Source of the DNA: Bifidobacterium callitrichos DSM 23973
GTDB lineage: Bacteria > Actinomycetota > Actinomycetes > Actinomycetales > Bifidobacteriaceae
Direction: 5' to 3'
Length of the DNA: 64,000 nucleotides
Assembly (NCBI RefSeq): GCF_000741175.1
Contig: NZ_JGYS01000001.1
Coordinates: 248,001-312,000, forward strand
This document shows positions 39,190 to 46,702 of this stretch, one piece after another (position 1 is the stretch's first letter; each line of letters opens with the position of its first letter). Position numbers and translations under genes: made by a program. Below the pieces are notes generated by a model that was not told the origin of the DNA, searched no databases, and was given only the letters and a program-made list of their open reading frames with translations.

Positions 39190-39981
39190 ATGGACACGTA
39201 TCGCAAAAGCAGGGCCTTCAGTCCGAAGGGATTCTTCGAATGCGAGGGCAGGGGACTGCAATGGCTCGGCGAGGCGATGGAGCAGGGCGGCCCCCGGGTC
39301 GTCAAGGTGATCGGCTGGGGTGACGACCATCTCGACATCGAACGCGTGCATTCGGCGATGCCGACCGTCAAGGCCGCGCACGACTTCGGCGCGGCGCTGG
39401 CTCGGATGCATGACGCCGGCGCACCACACTTCGGTTCGGCTCCGGCCGGCTACGAAGGCACCTGCTACTTCGGACCGCTGCAGGACCCGGTGCCGATGGA
39501 CACCGGCACGTGGGACGACCCCGCCACCTACTTCGCCGAGGGGCGGCTTCTGCCGATGGTCGAGCTCGGCATGCGCCGTGGCGAACTCGACAGGCATGAC
39601 ATGGAACTGACCGAACGCGTCATCGATGCGCTGCCCGATCTGCTGGGGCGCGCCGCGAACGACAAGCCGGCGCGTGTGCACGGCGACCTGTGGAGCGGCA
39701 ACGTGATGTGGACCGCGGATCGTGGATACAGCGAGGCGGTGCTCATCGACCCGGCGGCACACGGCGGGCACCGCGAGGAGGATCTCGCCATGCTGGGTCT
39801 GTTCGGCATGACCTATCTGCGTGACATCCTCGACGGCTACCAGTCCGTGCATCCGCTCAAGGCCGGATGGGAGGAGCGCATGACGCTGTGGCGTCTGTAT
39901 CCGATCGCCGGGCACTGCGTGTTCTTCGGCGGAGGATACGTGAGCGAATATCGCTCGATGTGCCGTTCGCTGCTCGGATGA
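39190..39981 (+). CDS. Fructosamine kinase-like (FN3K/aminoglycoside phosphotransferase fold) protein
   Basis: 263 residues. The phosphotransferase catalytic loop 'RVHGDLWSGNVMW' (Asp in HGDLWSGN) and the metal-binding 'LIDPAAHGGHREEDLAML' match bacterial fructosamine-3-kinase family proteins, which deglycate proteins or act on ribulosamines. An N-terminal 'FFECEGRGLQWL' replaces the usual nucleotide-binding part, as in the family. The ATG has GAAAGGAG 5 nt upstream. It stands alone, divergent from uppP and convergent with the PAC2 gene. The stop codon is the first three bases of a 32-bp palindrome. Confidence 0.85.
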   Translation: MDTYRKSRAFSPKGFFECEGRGLQWLGEAMEQGGPRVVKVIGWGDDHLDIERVHSAMPTVKAAHDFGAALARMHDAGAPHFGSAPAGYEGTCYFGPLQDPVPMDTGTWDDPATYFAEGRLLPMVELGMRRGELDRHDMELTERVIDALPDLLGRAANDKPARVHGDLWSGNVMWTADRGYSEAVLIDPAAHGGHREEDLAMLGLFGMTYLRDILDGYQSVHPLKAGWEERMTLWRLYPIAGHCVFFGGGYVSEYRSMCRSLLG

Positions 39982-40010
39982 TCAGAACCTCTGATCAGAG
40001 GTTCTGATCA
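39979..40010. terminator. 32-bp perfect palindrome joining two convergent stop codons
   Basis: A perfect 32-bp inverted repeat (arm TGATCAGAACCTCTGA, no loop bases beyond the turn) begins with the TGA of the fructosamine-kinase gene and ends with the TGA of the PAC2 gene on the other strand. It should act as a bidirectional terminator. Confidence 0.75.
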
Positions 40011-40835
40011 GAGGTTCTTGAGGAAGTCCTCGGCTTCCTTGACCAGTTGTTCGGCCTGGGCGGGGTTGGCGGCGGCGGTCCGGCGGGCCTCCTCGGCGGC
40101 GTCCCAGTCCCGCTCGAGGTGATGCACGTACTCGGCGAGCTGGTCGCTGCAGTGCAGCAGCATCGACGCCTTGGCCTCCCAGACGCGGGTCTCGGCCTCC
40201 AGATCGCCGGGATCGAACGTAAGGCCCAACTCGTCGCCCAGGCGATCGAGCAGCGCCAGCGTGGCCTTCGGGCAATCGTCGTTGCCGGTGTACTGGGGGA
40301 TGGACGCCCACAGGGACGTGGTGTCGAACGACTGCTCGCGGGCCATGTCGTCGAGCACCGTGGGGATGCCGACCGGACCCGTATAGCCCTCCGAGGGGTT
40401 CTCGACCTCGAGATCGTGGGAGACGTCCACCGGCACCGGACGCGTATGCGGGCAGTTGGCGAACATCGAGCCGAGCGTCACGATATGGTCTACGTCGAGC
40501 TCGTCGGCGATATGCAGGCTCTGACGGCAGTATTCGCGCCACCGGTAGTTGGGCTCGGGCGCGATCTGCGCGAAGATGCGGCGCGTGGGGGAGAGGGTGA
40601 TCTCGTAGAACGTGGTCTGCGGCCATATGATGCGCGGTGAGCCGAGTGCCCGGCAGAGCATCGGGCGCGACACCTGATAGTCGTAGTAGCCGTCGCAGCT
40701 GATGTGCCTGATCTCGCGGGCGTCGTACCGGTCCACCAGATGACGGACCGCGTTCGTGGCGGCCTGGCATGCGTCATTCCAACCTTCGAATGCCGCGATC
40801 AGCACATTCGGATGTTCGTCTCGTTCTTCGCTCAT
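40008..40835 (-). CDS. PAC2-family (proteasome assembly chaperone-like) protein
   Basis: 275 residues. It begins 'MSEERDEHPNVLIAAFEGWNDACQAATNAV', the N-terminal pattern of actinobacterial PAC2 proteins, with 'DYQVSRP', 'GSMFANCPHTRPV' and 'PQYTGNDDCPKATLALLDRLG' further on; the C-terminal 60 residues form a charged helix. PAC2 proteins resemble eukaryotic proteasome assembly factors; in bacteria the role is not well defined, and bifidobacteria generally are thought not to have a classical 20S proteasome, so function is open. The ATG at 40833-40835 follows TAGGAGAT; an upstream in-frame ATG (40880) has no ribosome site. Confidence 0.85.
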   Translation of the reverse strand: MSEERDEHPNVLIAAFEGWNDACQAATNAVRHLVDRYDAREIRHISCDGYYDYQVSRPMLCRALGSPRIIWPQTTFYEITLSPTRRIFAQIAPEPNYRWREYCRQSLHIADELDVDHIVTLGSMFANCPHTRPVPVDVSHDLEVENPSEGYTGPVGIPTVLDDMAREQSFDTTSLWASIPQYTGNDDCPKATLALLDRLGDELGLTFDPGDLEAETRVWEAKASMLLHCSDQLAEYVHHLERDWDAAEEARRTAAANPAQAEQLVKEAEDFLKNL

Positions 40836-40954
40836 ATCTCCTACAGTAACCGGCGAATATGTCGGAAAGGGCGGTTTCATGCGGTTTTCGCCGTGGGCGT
40901 TCCCGCATGCTCCCGACCTGTTCTCCTGCCGATCAGGAGCGCGACACGCCGTGC

Positions 40955-40982
40955 TTGCAAAACAGAAGGATGTCGTTATAGT
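40955..40982 (+). promoter_or_regulatory. Promoter of the tRNA cluster
   Basis: TTGCAA (40955-40960), a 16-bp spacer and TATAGT (40977-40982) form a good sigma-70-type promoter about 40 nt upstream of the first tRNA. Confidence 0.65.
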
Positions 40983-41022
40983 AGTTACTCGTGCTTCGGC
41001 GGGAACAACCGCTGGAAATCAC

Positions 41023-41095
41023 GCGGACATAGCTTAGTTGGTAAAGCGCAACCTTGCCAAGGTTGAGACCGCGGGTTCGAGTCCCGTTGTCCGCT
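41023..41095 (+). tRNA. tRNA-Gly (anticodon GCC)
   Basis: 73 nt cloverleaf: acceptor GCGGACA/TGTCCGC with discriminator T, anticodon arm CAACC-TTGCCAA-GGTTG, T-arm GCGGG-TTCGAGT-CCCGT. CCA is not encoded. Identical to the copy at 41463-41535. Confidence 0.95.
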
Positions 41096-41124
41096 CTAAG
41101 GTCCGAAGAGTTGACGAACCTTAC

Positions 41125-41195
41125 GGTGGGTTAGCCAAGCGGTTAGGCAGCGGCCTGCAAAGCCGTATAGACGAGTTCGACTCTCGTACCCACCT
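41125..41195 (+). tRNA. tRNA-Cys (anticodon GCA)
   Basis: 71 nt: acceptor GGTGGGT/ACCCACC with discriminator T, anticodon arm with CTGCAAA loop (GCA), T-arm ACGAG-TTCGACT-CTCGT. CCA is not encoded. Lies 29 nt after tRNA-Gly. Confidence 0.95.
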
Positions 41196-41237
41196 CTCGG
41201 ACGGCTGATGCGCATCAGCCGAATGACATGCAGGCCC

Positions 41238-41309
41238 GGGCGGTTGGCGCAGTGGTAGCGCACTTCCCTGACACGGAAGGGGTCACAAGTTCGAATCTTG
41301 TATCGCCCA
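41238..41309 (+). tRNA. tRNA-Val (anticodon GAC)
   Basis: 72 nt: acceptor GGGCGGT/ATCGCCC (one G-T pair) with discriminator A, anticodon arm CTTCC-CTGACAC-GGAAG, T-arm ACAAG-TTCGAAT-CTTGT. CCA is not encoded. Confidence 0.95.
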
Positions 41310-41356
41310 CGAAATCGGAGCAATCCGGTGGATATAACTGAATACCGAATTTTTTC

Positions 41357-41429
41357 GGGCGATTGGCGCAGCGGCTAGCGCACTTCGTTCACACCGAAGG
41401 GGTCGTAGGTTCGATTCCTACATCGCCCA
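41357..41429 (+). tRNA. tRNA-Val (anticodon CAC)
   Basis: 73 nt: acceptor GGGCGAT/ATCGCCC with discriminator A, anticodon arm CTTCG-TTCACAC-CGAAG, T-arm GTAGG-TTCGATT-CCTAC. Similar in body to the GAC tRNA-Val upstream, suggesting an old duplication. Confidence 0.95.
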
Positions 41430-41462
41430 CTGGAATCCCGCTTCTCACGGCGGGAATCCTAT

Positions 41463-41535
41463 GCGGACATAGCTTAGTTGGTAAAGCGCAACCTTGCCAA
41501 GGTTGAGACCGCGGGTTCGAGTCCCGTTGTCCGCT
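41463..41535 (+). tRNA. tRNA-Gly (anticodon GCC), second copy
   Basis: Identical over all 73 nt to the tRNA at 41023-41095; identity stops at the tRNA ends. Followed by an intrinsic terminator. Confidence 0.95.
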
Positions 41536-41545
41536 CCATCATTAC

Positions 41546-41566
41546 CCCGCTTTGAGCGGGTTTTTC
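41546..41566 (+). terminator. Terminator of the tRNA cluster
   Basis: CCCGCT (41546-41551) pairs with AGCGGG (41555-41560) around TTG, followed by five T. It closes the five-tRNA transcript. Confidence 0.85.
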
Positions 41567-41662
41567 TGTTTGCGCAGAGTTCTGTTTGTGAAGATTTTCG
41601 CAGGTTTCATCCACATTCTCCGTTCGACTGGATTCCTCCCGGTCTTCGTGTGCATCGTGGAC

Positions 41663-41692
41663 GGGACCATCCATCGATGGGGACCATCCATC
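41663..41692 (+). repeat. Direct 13-bp repeat before the M23 gene
   Basis: GGGACCATCCATC occurs twice with a 17-bp period (41663-41675 and 41680-41692), and the join reads CCATCCATCGATGG, partly palindromic. It lies about 20 nt before the start of the M23 gene and could be a protein-binding site; function unknown. Confidence 0.45.
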
Positions 41693-41713
41693 ACGTGGCA
41701 AAGGAGCCCGATT

Positions 41714-42529
41714 ATGAACACCATGAACCCACTGCGTCGTATATACGACGCATGCAAGGCATATATGACGCAAGCAGGTCGCGATCGTCGCGATCGTAGA
41801 GGTCGATCGGATGAGAGGAACGACGAACGTCGACGCCGCGGAGAACGTCGGTATCACGGATCCGGTCCGAATCACGGTCCCGGTGAAGGAGGCAATGGAG
41901 GAGGCATGGGCCCCAGACGACGTCTCATGGCGGCGATGCTGACGGCAACGGGGATGATGACGCTGATGATGACGACGATCCCGGCCGGCGAGATCGCACT
42001 GGCGAATGCGGCATCATCCGGCATGTCATCCGGCAACGGCGATGACAACGGCGATGACGTCGGCGGCTCCATGGGTGCGTGCCGCGTTGGTATGGCCTGG
42101 CCGTTGGAAGCGCCCGTAGCCGTCGCCCCGTTCGACGCTCCCGACAGCCCATGGCTCGCCGGACATCGCGGCATCGATCTTGAGGCTCAGGAGGGGGATC
42201 GGCTGATCGCCCCGGCGCGGGGCGTCATCGCGTTCGCCGGCCAGGTCGCCGGCAAGCAGGTGGTCAGCATCCGCACCGACGACGGCCTCATCCTCACCTT
42301 CGAACCGGCGTCCACCGATCTGCCGGTCGGCACGGAGGTGACCCGCGGTGAGCCGTTCGGTCAGGTGGCGGTGGCGTCGGACCATTGCCATGACGGCTGT
42401 CTGCACTGGGGTGTTCGTCGAGGCAGACGCGACTATCTCGATCCGCAGCCGTTGACGGGCAGGCGACGCATCGGTCTCAAACCGGCCGTCCTTCCGTCGG
42501 GCTGGCTACAATCGGGGACGAAGCATTAG
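41714..42529 (+). CDS. M23-type (LytM) peptidase-like cell-envelope protein
   Basis: 271 residues from the ATG at 41714 (AAAGGAG upstream). A very basic Arg/Gly-rich N-terminal region of about 75 residues precedes one hydrophobic segment ('LMAAMLTATGMMTLMMTTIP'), which fits a membrane anchor or long signal, then the LytM fold. Zinc-site residues are in 'HRGIDLEAQEGDRLIAPARG' (His and Asp). The usual C-terminal His-x-His reads 'CLHWGVRRG', with Cys for the first His, a form also seen in actinobacterial M23 proteins. So it may be a weak or non-classical peptidoglycan endopeptidase, or a regulator of one. Downstream gene is 21 nt away. Confidence 0.8.
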   Translation: MNTMNPLRRIYDACKAYMTQAGRDRRDRRGRSDERNDERRRRGERRYHGSGPNHGPGEGGNGGGMGPRRRLMAAMLTATGMMTLMMTTIPAGEIALANAASSGMSSGNGDDNGDDVGGSMGACRVGMAWPLEAPVAVAPFDAPDSPWLAGHRGIDLEAQEGDRLIAPARGVIAFAGQVAGKQVVSIRTDDGLILTFEPASTDLPVGTEVTRGEPFGQVAVASDHCHDGCLHWGVRRGRRDYLDPQPLTGRRRIGLKPAVLPSGWLQSGTKH

Positions 42530-42550
42530 GTACAACTCGTAGGGGAGCAT

Positions 42551-44365
42551 ATGATCAAGGAATACCTGCGGCCGTTGGAACAGCCGATCGACACCGACGG
42601 CAATCTGTTCTCGATCCTCGATGACCGTGCCGCGCGTACGCCGGACAAGTCGCTCGTCGAATACAAGGATCCGAAGACCGGTGAATGGAAGTCGTTCACC
42701 GCCGTCGAATTCCGCGACAAGGTCATCGCCCTGGCCAAGGGACTGATCGCGCGCGGCGTCATGCCCGGCGACTGCGTGTCCGTGATCTCCAAGACCCGTT
42801 GGGAGTGGACCGCGCTCGACATGGCCATCATGTCCATCGGCGCGCTCACCGTGCCGGTGTACGAGACCAACTCGTCCGTGCAGGTGAGCACGATCTTCAA
42901 CGATTCCAATGTGAAGATGGCCTTCGCCGAGAACGACATGCAGCGCGACAAGATCGAATCCGTGCGTGATCGCTGCCCGGATCTGGGTGACGTGTACGTC
43001 ATCGACTTCGGTGCGCTCGACACCATCGAGGAGTACGGCAGGACCGTCACCGACGCGGAGTTCCGCGAACGCGAGCAGGCGGTGCGCGGCACCGATCTGG
43101 CGACCATCGTGTACACGTCCGGATCCACCGGAACGCCGAAGGGCATCGAGCTGAGCCATGGCAACTTCCTGTTCATCACCTACTCCGGCGTGCGTTCGAT
43201 GCCGGACATCGCGATGCCGGAATACGCGCGTCTGTGGCTGTTCCTGCCGCTTGCGCACGTCTTCGCCCGGTACATGCAGTTCTTCTGCTTCGCCGGCAAC
43301 GTCACGCTGGGCCTGTCCGGCAACCTGAAGACGATCCTGGCCGACTTCGCCGCATTCAAGCCGACGTTCATCCTCGCCGTGCCGCGCATCTTCGAGAAGA
43401 TCTACAACGCCGCCTCGCAGAAGGCAGGCGCGGGTCTCAAGGGCCGCATCTTCGCGGGCGCCACCGGCGTTGCGCGTGAGTGGAGCGTCGCCCAGCAGTC
43501 CGGGGACCCGATCCCGTTCTGGCTGGGCGTCAGGCATGCGGCGTACTCCAAGCTCGTCTACAAGTCGATCATGCAGGTGTTCGGCGGCCACGTCGAATAC
43601 GCGGTGTGCGGCGGCGCTCCGCTCGACAAGTCGATCGCGCACTTCTTCAACGGCATCGGCCTGCCGCTGCTCGAGGGCTATGGCATGACCGAGACCTGCG
43701 CGCCGGCCTCCGTCAATCCGACCTCCGGCTATAGGATCGGCACGATCGGCCTGCCGATGCAGGGCACCGCGGTCGGCATCGCCGAGGACGGCGAATTGTG
43801 CATCAAGAGTCCCGCCGTGTGCGTCGGCTACCATAACCATCCGGAGATCACCGCACAGCAGATCGTCGACGGATGGCTGCACACCGGTGACCTGGGCTCG
43901 CTCGACGATGACGGCTTCGTCACCGTGACCGGACGCAAGAAGGACCTCATCATCACGGCCGGCGGCAAGAACGTCAGCCCCGGCGAACTCGAGGCGTCGG
44001 TGATGACCTCGCCGGTCGTCAACCAATGCGTGGTCGTCGGCGACCGCAAGCCGTTCATCGCCGCGATCATCGCACTCGATCTGGCCGAGACGAACGCGTG
44101 GCTGGAATCGCAGGGAGCCGCACCGTGCAGGGATCTGGCCGAGGCCTCGAGGAACCCGATCGTGCACGCGGAGGTCGAACGTGCCGTCAACCAGGCGGAC
44201 GAGCTGGTCTCCCGCGCGGAATCGATCCGCAAGTTCGAGATCGTGCCCGACGACTTCACCGAGGACAACGGTCTGGTCACCGCGTCGATGAAGGCCCGCC
44301 GCGAGGCGATCACCGAACGCTACCGCGACCTCATCGACAACGTGATCTACGCCGGCAAGCGCTGA
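42551..44365 (+). CDS. AMP-dependent acyl-CoA synthetase (long-chain fatty acid-CoA ligase type)
   Basis: 604 residues of the adenylate-forming family (FadD15-like). P-loop 'IVYTSGSTGTPKGIELSH' near residue 190, 'LPLAHVFAR', A5 motif 'GYGMTETCAPA', A7 'WLHTGDLG' and the hinge 'TGRKKDLIITAGGKNVSPGE' are all intact, ending with the catalytic Lys region 'LVTASMKARRE'. It activates a carboxylic acid, most likely a long-chain fatty acid, to its CoA ester. Bifidobacteria are not known for beta-oxidation, so lipid or envelope synthesis from imported fatty acids is more plausible. The ATG follows GTAGGGGAGC. It converges on a second, related ligase gene across a terminator. Confidence 0.9.
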   Translation: MIKEYLRPLEQPIDTDGNLFSILDDRAARTPDKSLVEYKDPKTGEWKSFTAVEFRDKVIALAKGLIARGVMPGDCVSVISKTRWEWTALDMAIMSIGALTVPVYETNSSVQVSTIFNDSNVKMAFAENDMQRDKIESVRDRCPDLGDVYVIDFGALDTIEEYGRTVTDAEFREREQAVRGTDLATIVYTSGSTGTPKGIELSHGNFLFITYSGVRSMPDIAMPEYARLWLFLPLAHVFARYMQFFCFAGNVTLGLSGNLKTILADFAAFKPTFILAVPRIFEKIYNAASQKAGAGLKGRIFAGATGVAREWSVAQQSGDPIPFWLGVRHAAYSKLVYKSIMQVFGGHVEYAVCGGAPLDKSIAHFFNGIGLPLLEGYGMTETCAPASVNPTSGYRIGTIGLPMQGTAVGIAEDGELCIKSPAVCVGYHNHPEITAQQIVDGWLHTGDLGSLDDDGFVTVTGRKKDLIITAGGKNVSPGELEASVMTSPVVNQCVVVGDRKPFIAAIIALDLAETNAWLESQGAAPCRDLAEASRNPIVHAEVERAVNQADELVSRAESIRKFEIVPDDFTEDNGLVTASMKARREAITERYRDLIDNVIYAGKR

Positions 44366-44377
44366 ATCGCAACAATA

Positions 44378-44403
44378 AAGCCCCCTCGTTACGAGGGGGG
44401 CTT
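44378..44403. terminator. Terminator between the convergent ligase genes
   Basis: AAGCCCCCTCG (44378-44388) pairs with CGAGGGGGGCTT (44392-44403, one bulged G) in the 62-nt gap between two stop codons. A-rich before and T-rich after, so it can work in both directions. Confidence 0.75.
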
Positions 44404-44427
44404 CGTCGTATGGAAGGCCGTCAGCCG

Positions 44428-46488
44428 TCACTGACGCGGGGCGGTCTTCTTCGTGTACATCTGCGTGGCGAGCAGTGTGGCGTAGCGCTTGATCACCTTC
44501 GGACGGATGACCTTCAGAGACGCGGTCATCAGCCCGTTCTCCTGCGTGAACTCCTCGGGCAGGATGATGAACTTGCGCACGGACTCGGCGCGGGAGACTC
44601 CCTCGTTGGCCTGATCGACCCACTTCTGCACTTCGGCGCGCACGGCCGCGTTGTTGGCCGCGTCCTCCATCGACATGTTGCGGTCCAGTCCCTTGGCCTC
44701 GAGCCACGGGCGCAGCGTCTCCTCGTCAAGCGTGATCAGCGCGGAGATGAACGGACGCTTGTCGCCCAGCACCAGCGCCTGCGAGACGATCTCGCAACGC
44801 TGGATGACCTCCTCGATCGGACCGGGCGCCACGTTCTTGCCGCCGGCGGTGATGATGAGATCCTTCTTGCGTCCGGTGATGTACAGGAAGCCGTCGTTGT
44901 CGAGTCGGCCCAGATCGCCGGTCATATGCCAGCCGTCCGGCGTGAACGCGTTCTCGGTGGCCTCGTCGTTCTTGTGGTAGCGATGGAACACCACCGGGCC
45001 GGCCACCTGAATCTCGCCGTCCTCGGCGATGCGAAGCCTGAAGCTCGGGAACGGAATGCCGACCGAACCCTCGTGGAACGGCACGCCCAGCGGGTTGAAC
45101 GCGCACGGGGCGGTCGTCTCGGTCAGACCGTAGCCCTCGTACACCGGCACGTTCGCGCCGCGGAAGAAGGCGAGCAGCTCGGGGTCGAGCGGCGCGCCGC
45201 CGGTGACGATCCAGCGCATGCGTCCGCCGAGCACCTCGCGCAGCGACTTGTAGACGATCGGGTCGAAGGAGGAGCGGCGCATCGCGGTGAGCGCACCGGC
45301 CTTGCCGTTCTCGCTGACCTCCTTCATGTACTTCTGCGCGGAGGTCACGGCGGCGGCGAACAGCATGCCCTTGGCACCGTGTCCAGCCTTCTGCGAGGCC
45401 GCGTTGTACACCTTCTCCAGCACGCGCGGCACGACGATCATCACGGTGGGCCTGGCGACCTGAAGATCGGTGAGCAGCGTCTTGATGCCGGTGGCGATGT
45501 AGATGCGCAGGTCGCTGGCCACGCAGATGTAGTTGATCGCACGGGCGAACGTGTGCGCCTGCGGCAGGAAGAGCAGGATGGATCCGTGCTTGTCGTTCTT
45601 GAGCAGGTCGGGCATGTAGTCGCGCAGATTGAACGCATCGGTGCAGTAGTTCTCGTGGGTCATCTCGACGCCCTTCGGGGCGGAGGTGGATCCGGAGGTG
45701 TAGATGATCGAGCACAGGTCGGTCTTGCGCAGGGAGTCGATGCGCTCGTCGAGCTCCTCGTCGCTCACCGAATCGCCGTATGCGGCGATCTCGTCGAGGC
45801 CGCCGGTCTCGATGCATACGATCTGCTCGAGCGAGGGGCAGTCCTCGATCGCCCCGTCCGCCTTGTCGCGCATCGCCGTGTCCTGGACGATGAGCAGACG
45901 GGCGTCGGAGTTGTTGACGATGTTGCGGATCTGTTCGGCCGAATCGGTGTCGTAGATGGAGGCGAGCACGCCGCCGCACGCCATGATCGCCGCGTCGGCC
46001 AGATCCCACTCGTAGGAGGTGCGGCACATGAACGCGACCGCATCGCCCTTCTTCAATCCGTAGTGCAGCAGGCCCTTGGCCACTTTGCGCACTTCGACGA
46101 GGAACTCGTTGGCGGTCTTCGAGACCCACTCACCGTTTTCCTTGTACGTGTACAGCGGCTCGTCGCCCATGCGGCGCGCACGGTCCTCGTAGATGCTGTA
46201 GATCGTCGTGTGATCGTCGAGCGGCGGATTGCCGGCGGTCTCGGAGGTGAGCAGACCGGTCTTCTCGTCGATGAAGGTGGTGGTCGGGTATCCCGGGCCC
46301 CACTCGTCGGTGTGCGGCAGGGTGATGTTCTTCTCGCGGGAGATGCCCTCCTGGGCCTCGTCCTCGGAGACGTAGTCGGGCTCCATACCCGAATCGTCAC
46401 CCACCGGGTGCACGAAATCGGTGCCGAGACGCAACGCCTTCCGCGTGATGTTCGTGGTCTGCTGTTTCAACGTGGAGAAAACCGACAC
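44428..46488 (-). CDS. AMP-dependent acyl-CoA synthetase, second copy
   Basis: 686 residues from a GTG start (46486-46488), which has AAGGAGCG 4-5 nt upstream. It is related to the ligase on the other strand but has an N-terminal extension of about 70 acidic residues. Motifs: P-loop 'IIYTSGSTSAPKGVEMTH' (Ser-Ala where most have Gly-Thr), 'LPQAHTFAR', 'GYGLTETTAPC', 'WHMTGDLGRLDNDGFLYITG' and 'KKDLIITAGGKNVAPG'. The C-terminal 'LMTASLKVIRPKV' carries the catalytic lysine. Probably a long-chain acyl-CoA or acyl-AMP ligase of the same general role as its neighbour; substrate unknown. Confidence 0.88.
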   Translation of the reverse strand: MSVFSTLKQQTTNITRKALRLGTDFVHPVGDDSGMEPDYVSEDEAQEGISREKNITLPHTDEWGPGYPTTTFIDEKTGLLTSETAGNPPLDDHTTIYSIYEDRARRMGDEPLYTYKENGEWVSKTANEFLVEVRKVAKGLLHYGLKKGDAVAFMCRTSYEWDLADAAIMACGGVLASIYDTDSAEQIRNIVNNSDARLLIVQDTAMRDKADGAIEDCPSLEQIVCIETGGLDEIAAYGDSVSDEELDERIDSLRKTDLCSIIYTSGSTSAPKGVEMTHENYCTDAFNLRDYMPDLLKNDKHGSILLFLPQAHTFARAINYICVASDLRIYIATGIKTLLTDLQVARPTVMIVVPRVLEKVYNAASQKAGHGAKGMLFAAAVTSAQKYMKEVSENGKAGALTAMRRSSFDPIVYKSLREVLGGRMRWIVTGGAPLDPELLAFFRGANVPVYEGYGLTETTAPCAFNPLGVPFHEGSVGIPFPSFRLRIAEDGEIQVAGPVVFHRYHKNDEATENAFTPDGWHMTGDLGRLDNDGFLYITGRKKDLIITAGGKNVAPGPIEEVIQRCEIVSQALVLGDKRPFISALITLDEETLRPWLEAKGLDRNMSMEDAANNAAVRAEVQKWVDQANEGVSRAESVRKFIILPEEFTQENGLMTASLKVIRPKVIKRYATLLATQMYTKKTAPRQ

Positions 46489-46702
46489 GTGACGCTCCTT
46501 GCCAATGCTGCTATGTCCTGTCTCAACCAAGCCAGTGTAGCCGTCACGTCGCGACACGTCACCTTACGGTAGCGTAGGGAAAACGCCGGTGGGAAGCCCG
46601 TTTGACGGATGATATCCGGGCGCGGCGCGCTTTTTCGATTACACTGGTCGGCGTATGGCCAGTTATGGTGCTGGTCTAAAGCTAATGTCAGAAAGGGCTC
46701 TC

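Noticed and set aside
41023-41535. A tandem repeat array or CRISPR-like element
   Set aside because: The repeated units fold as standard tRNAs with distinct anticodons; spacing is irregular.
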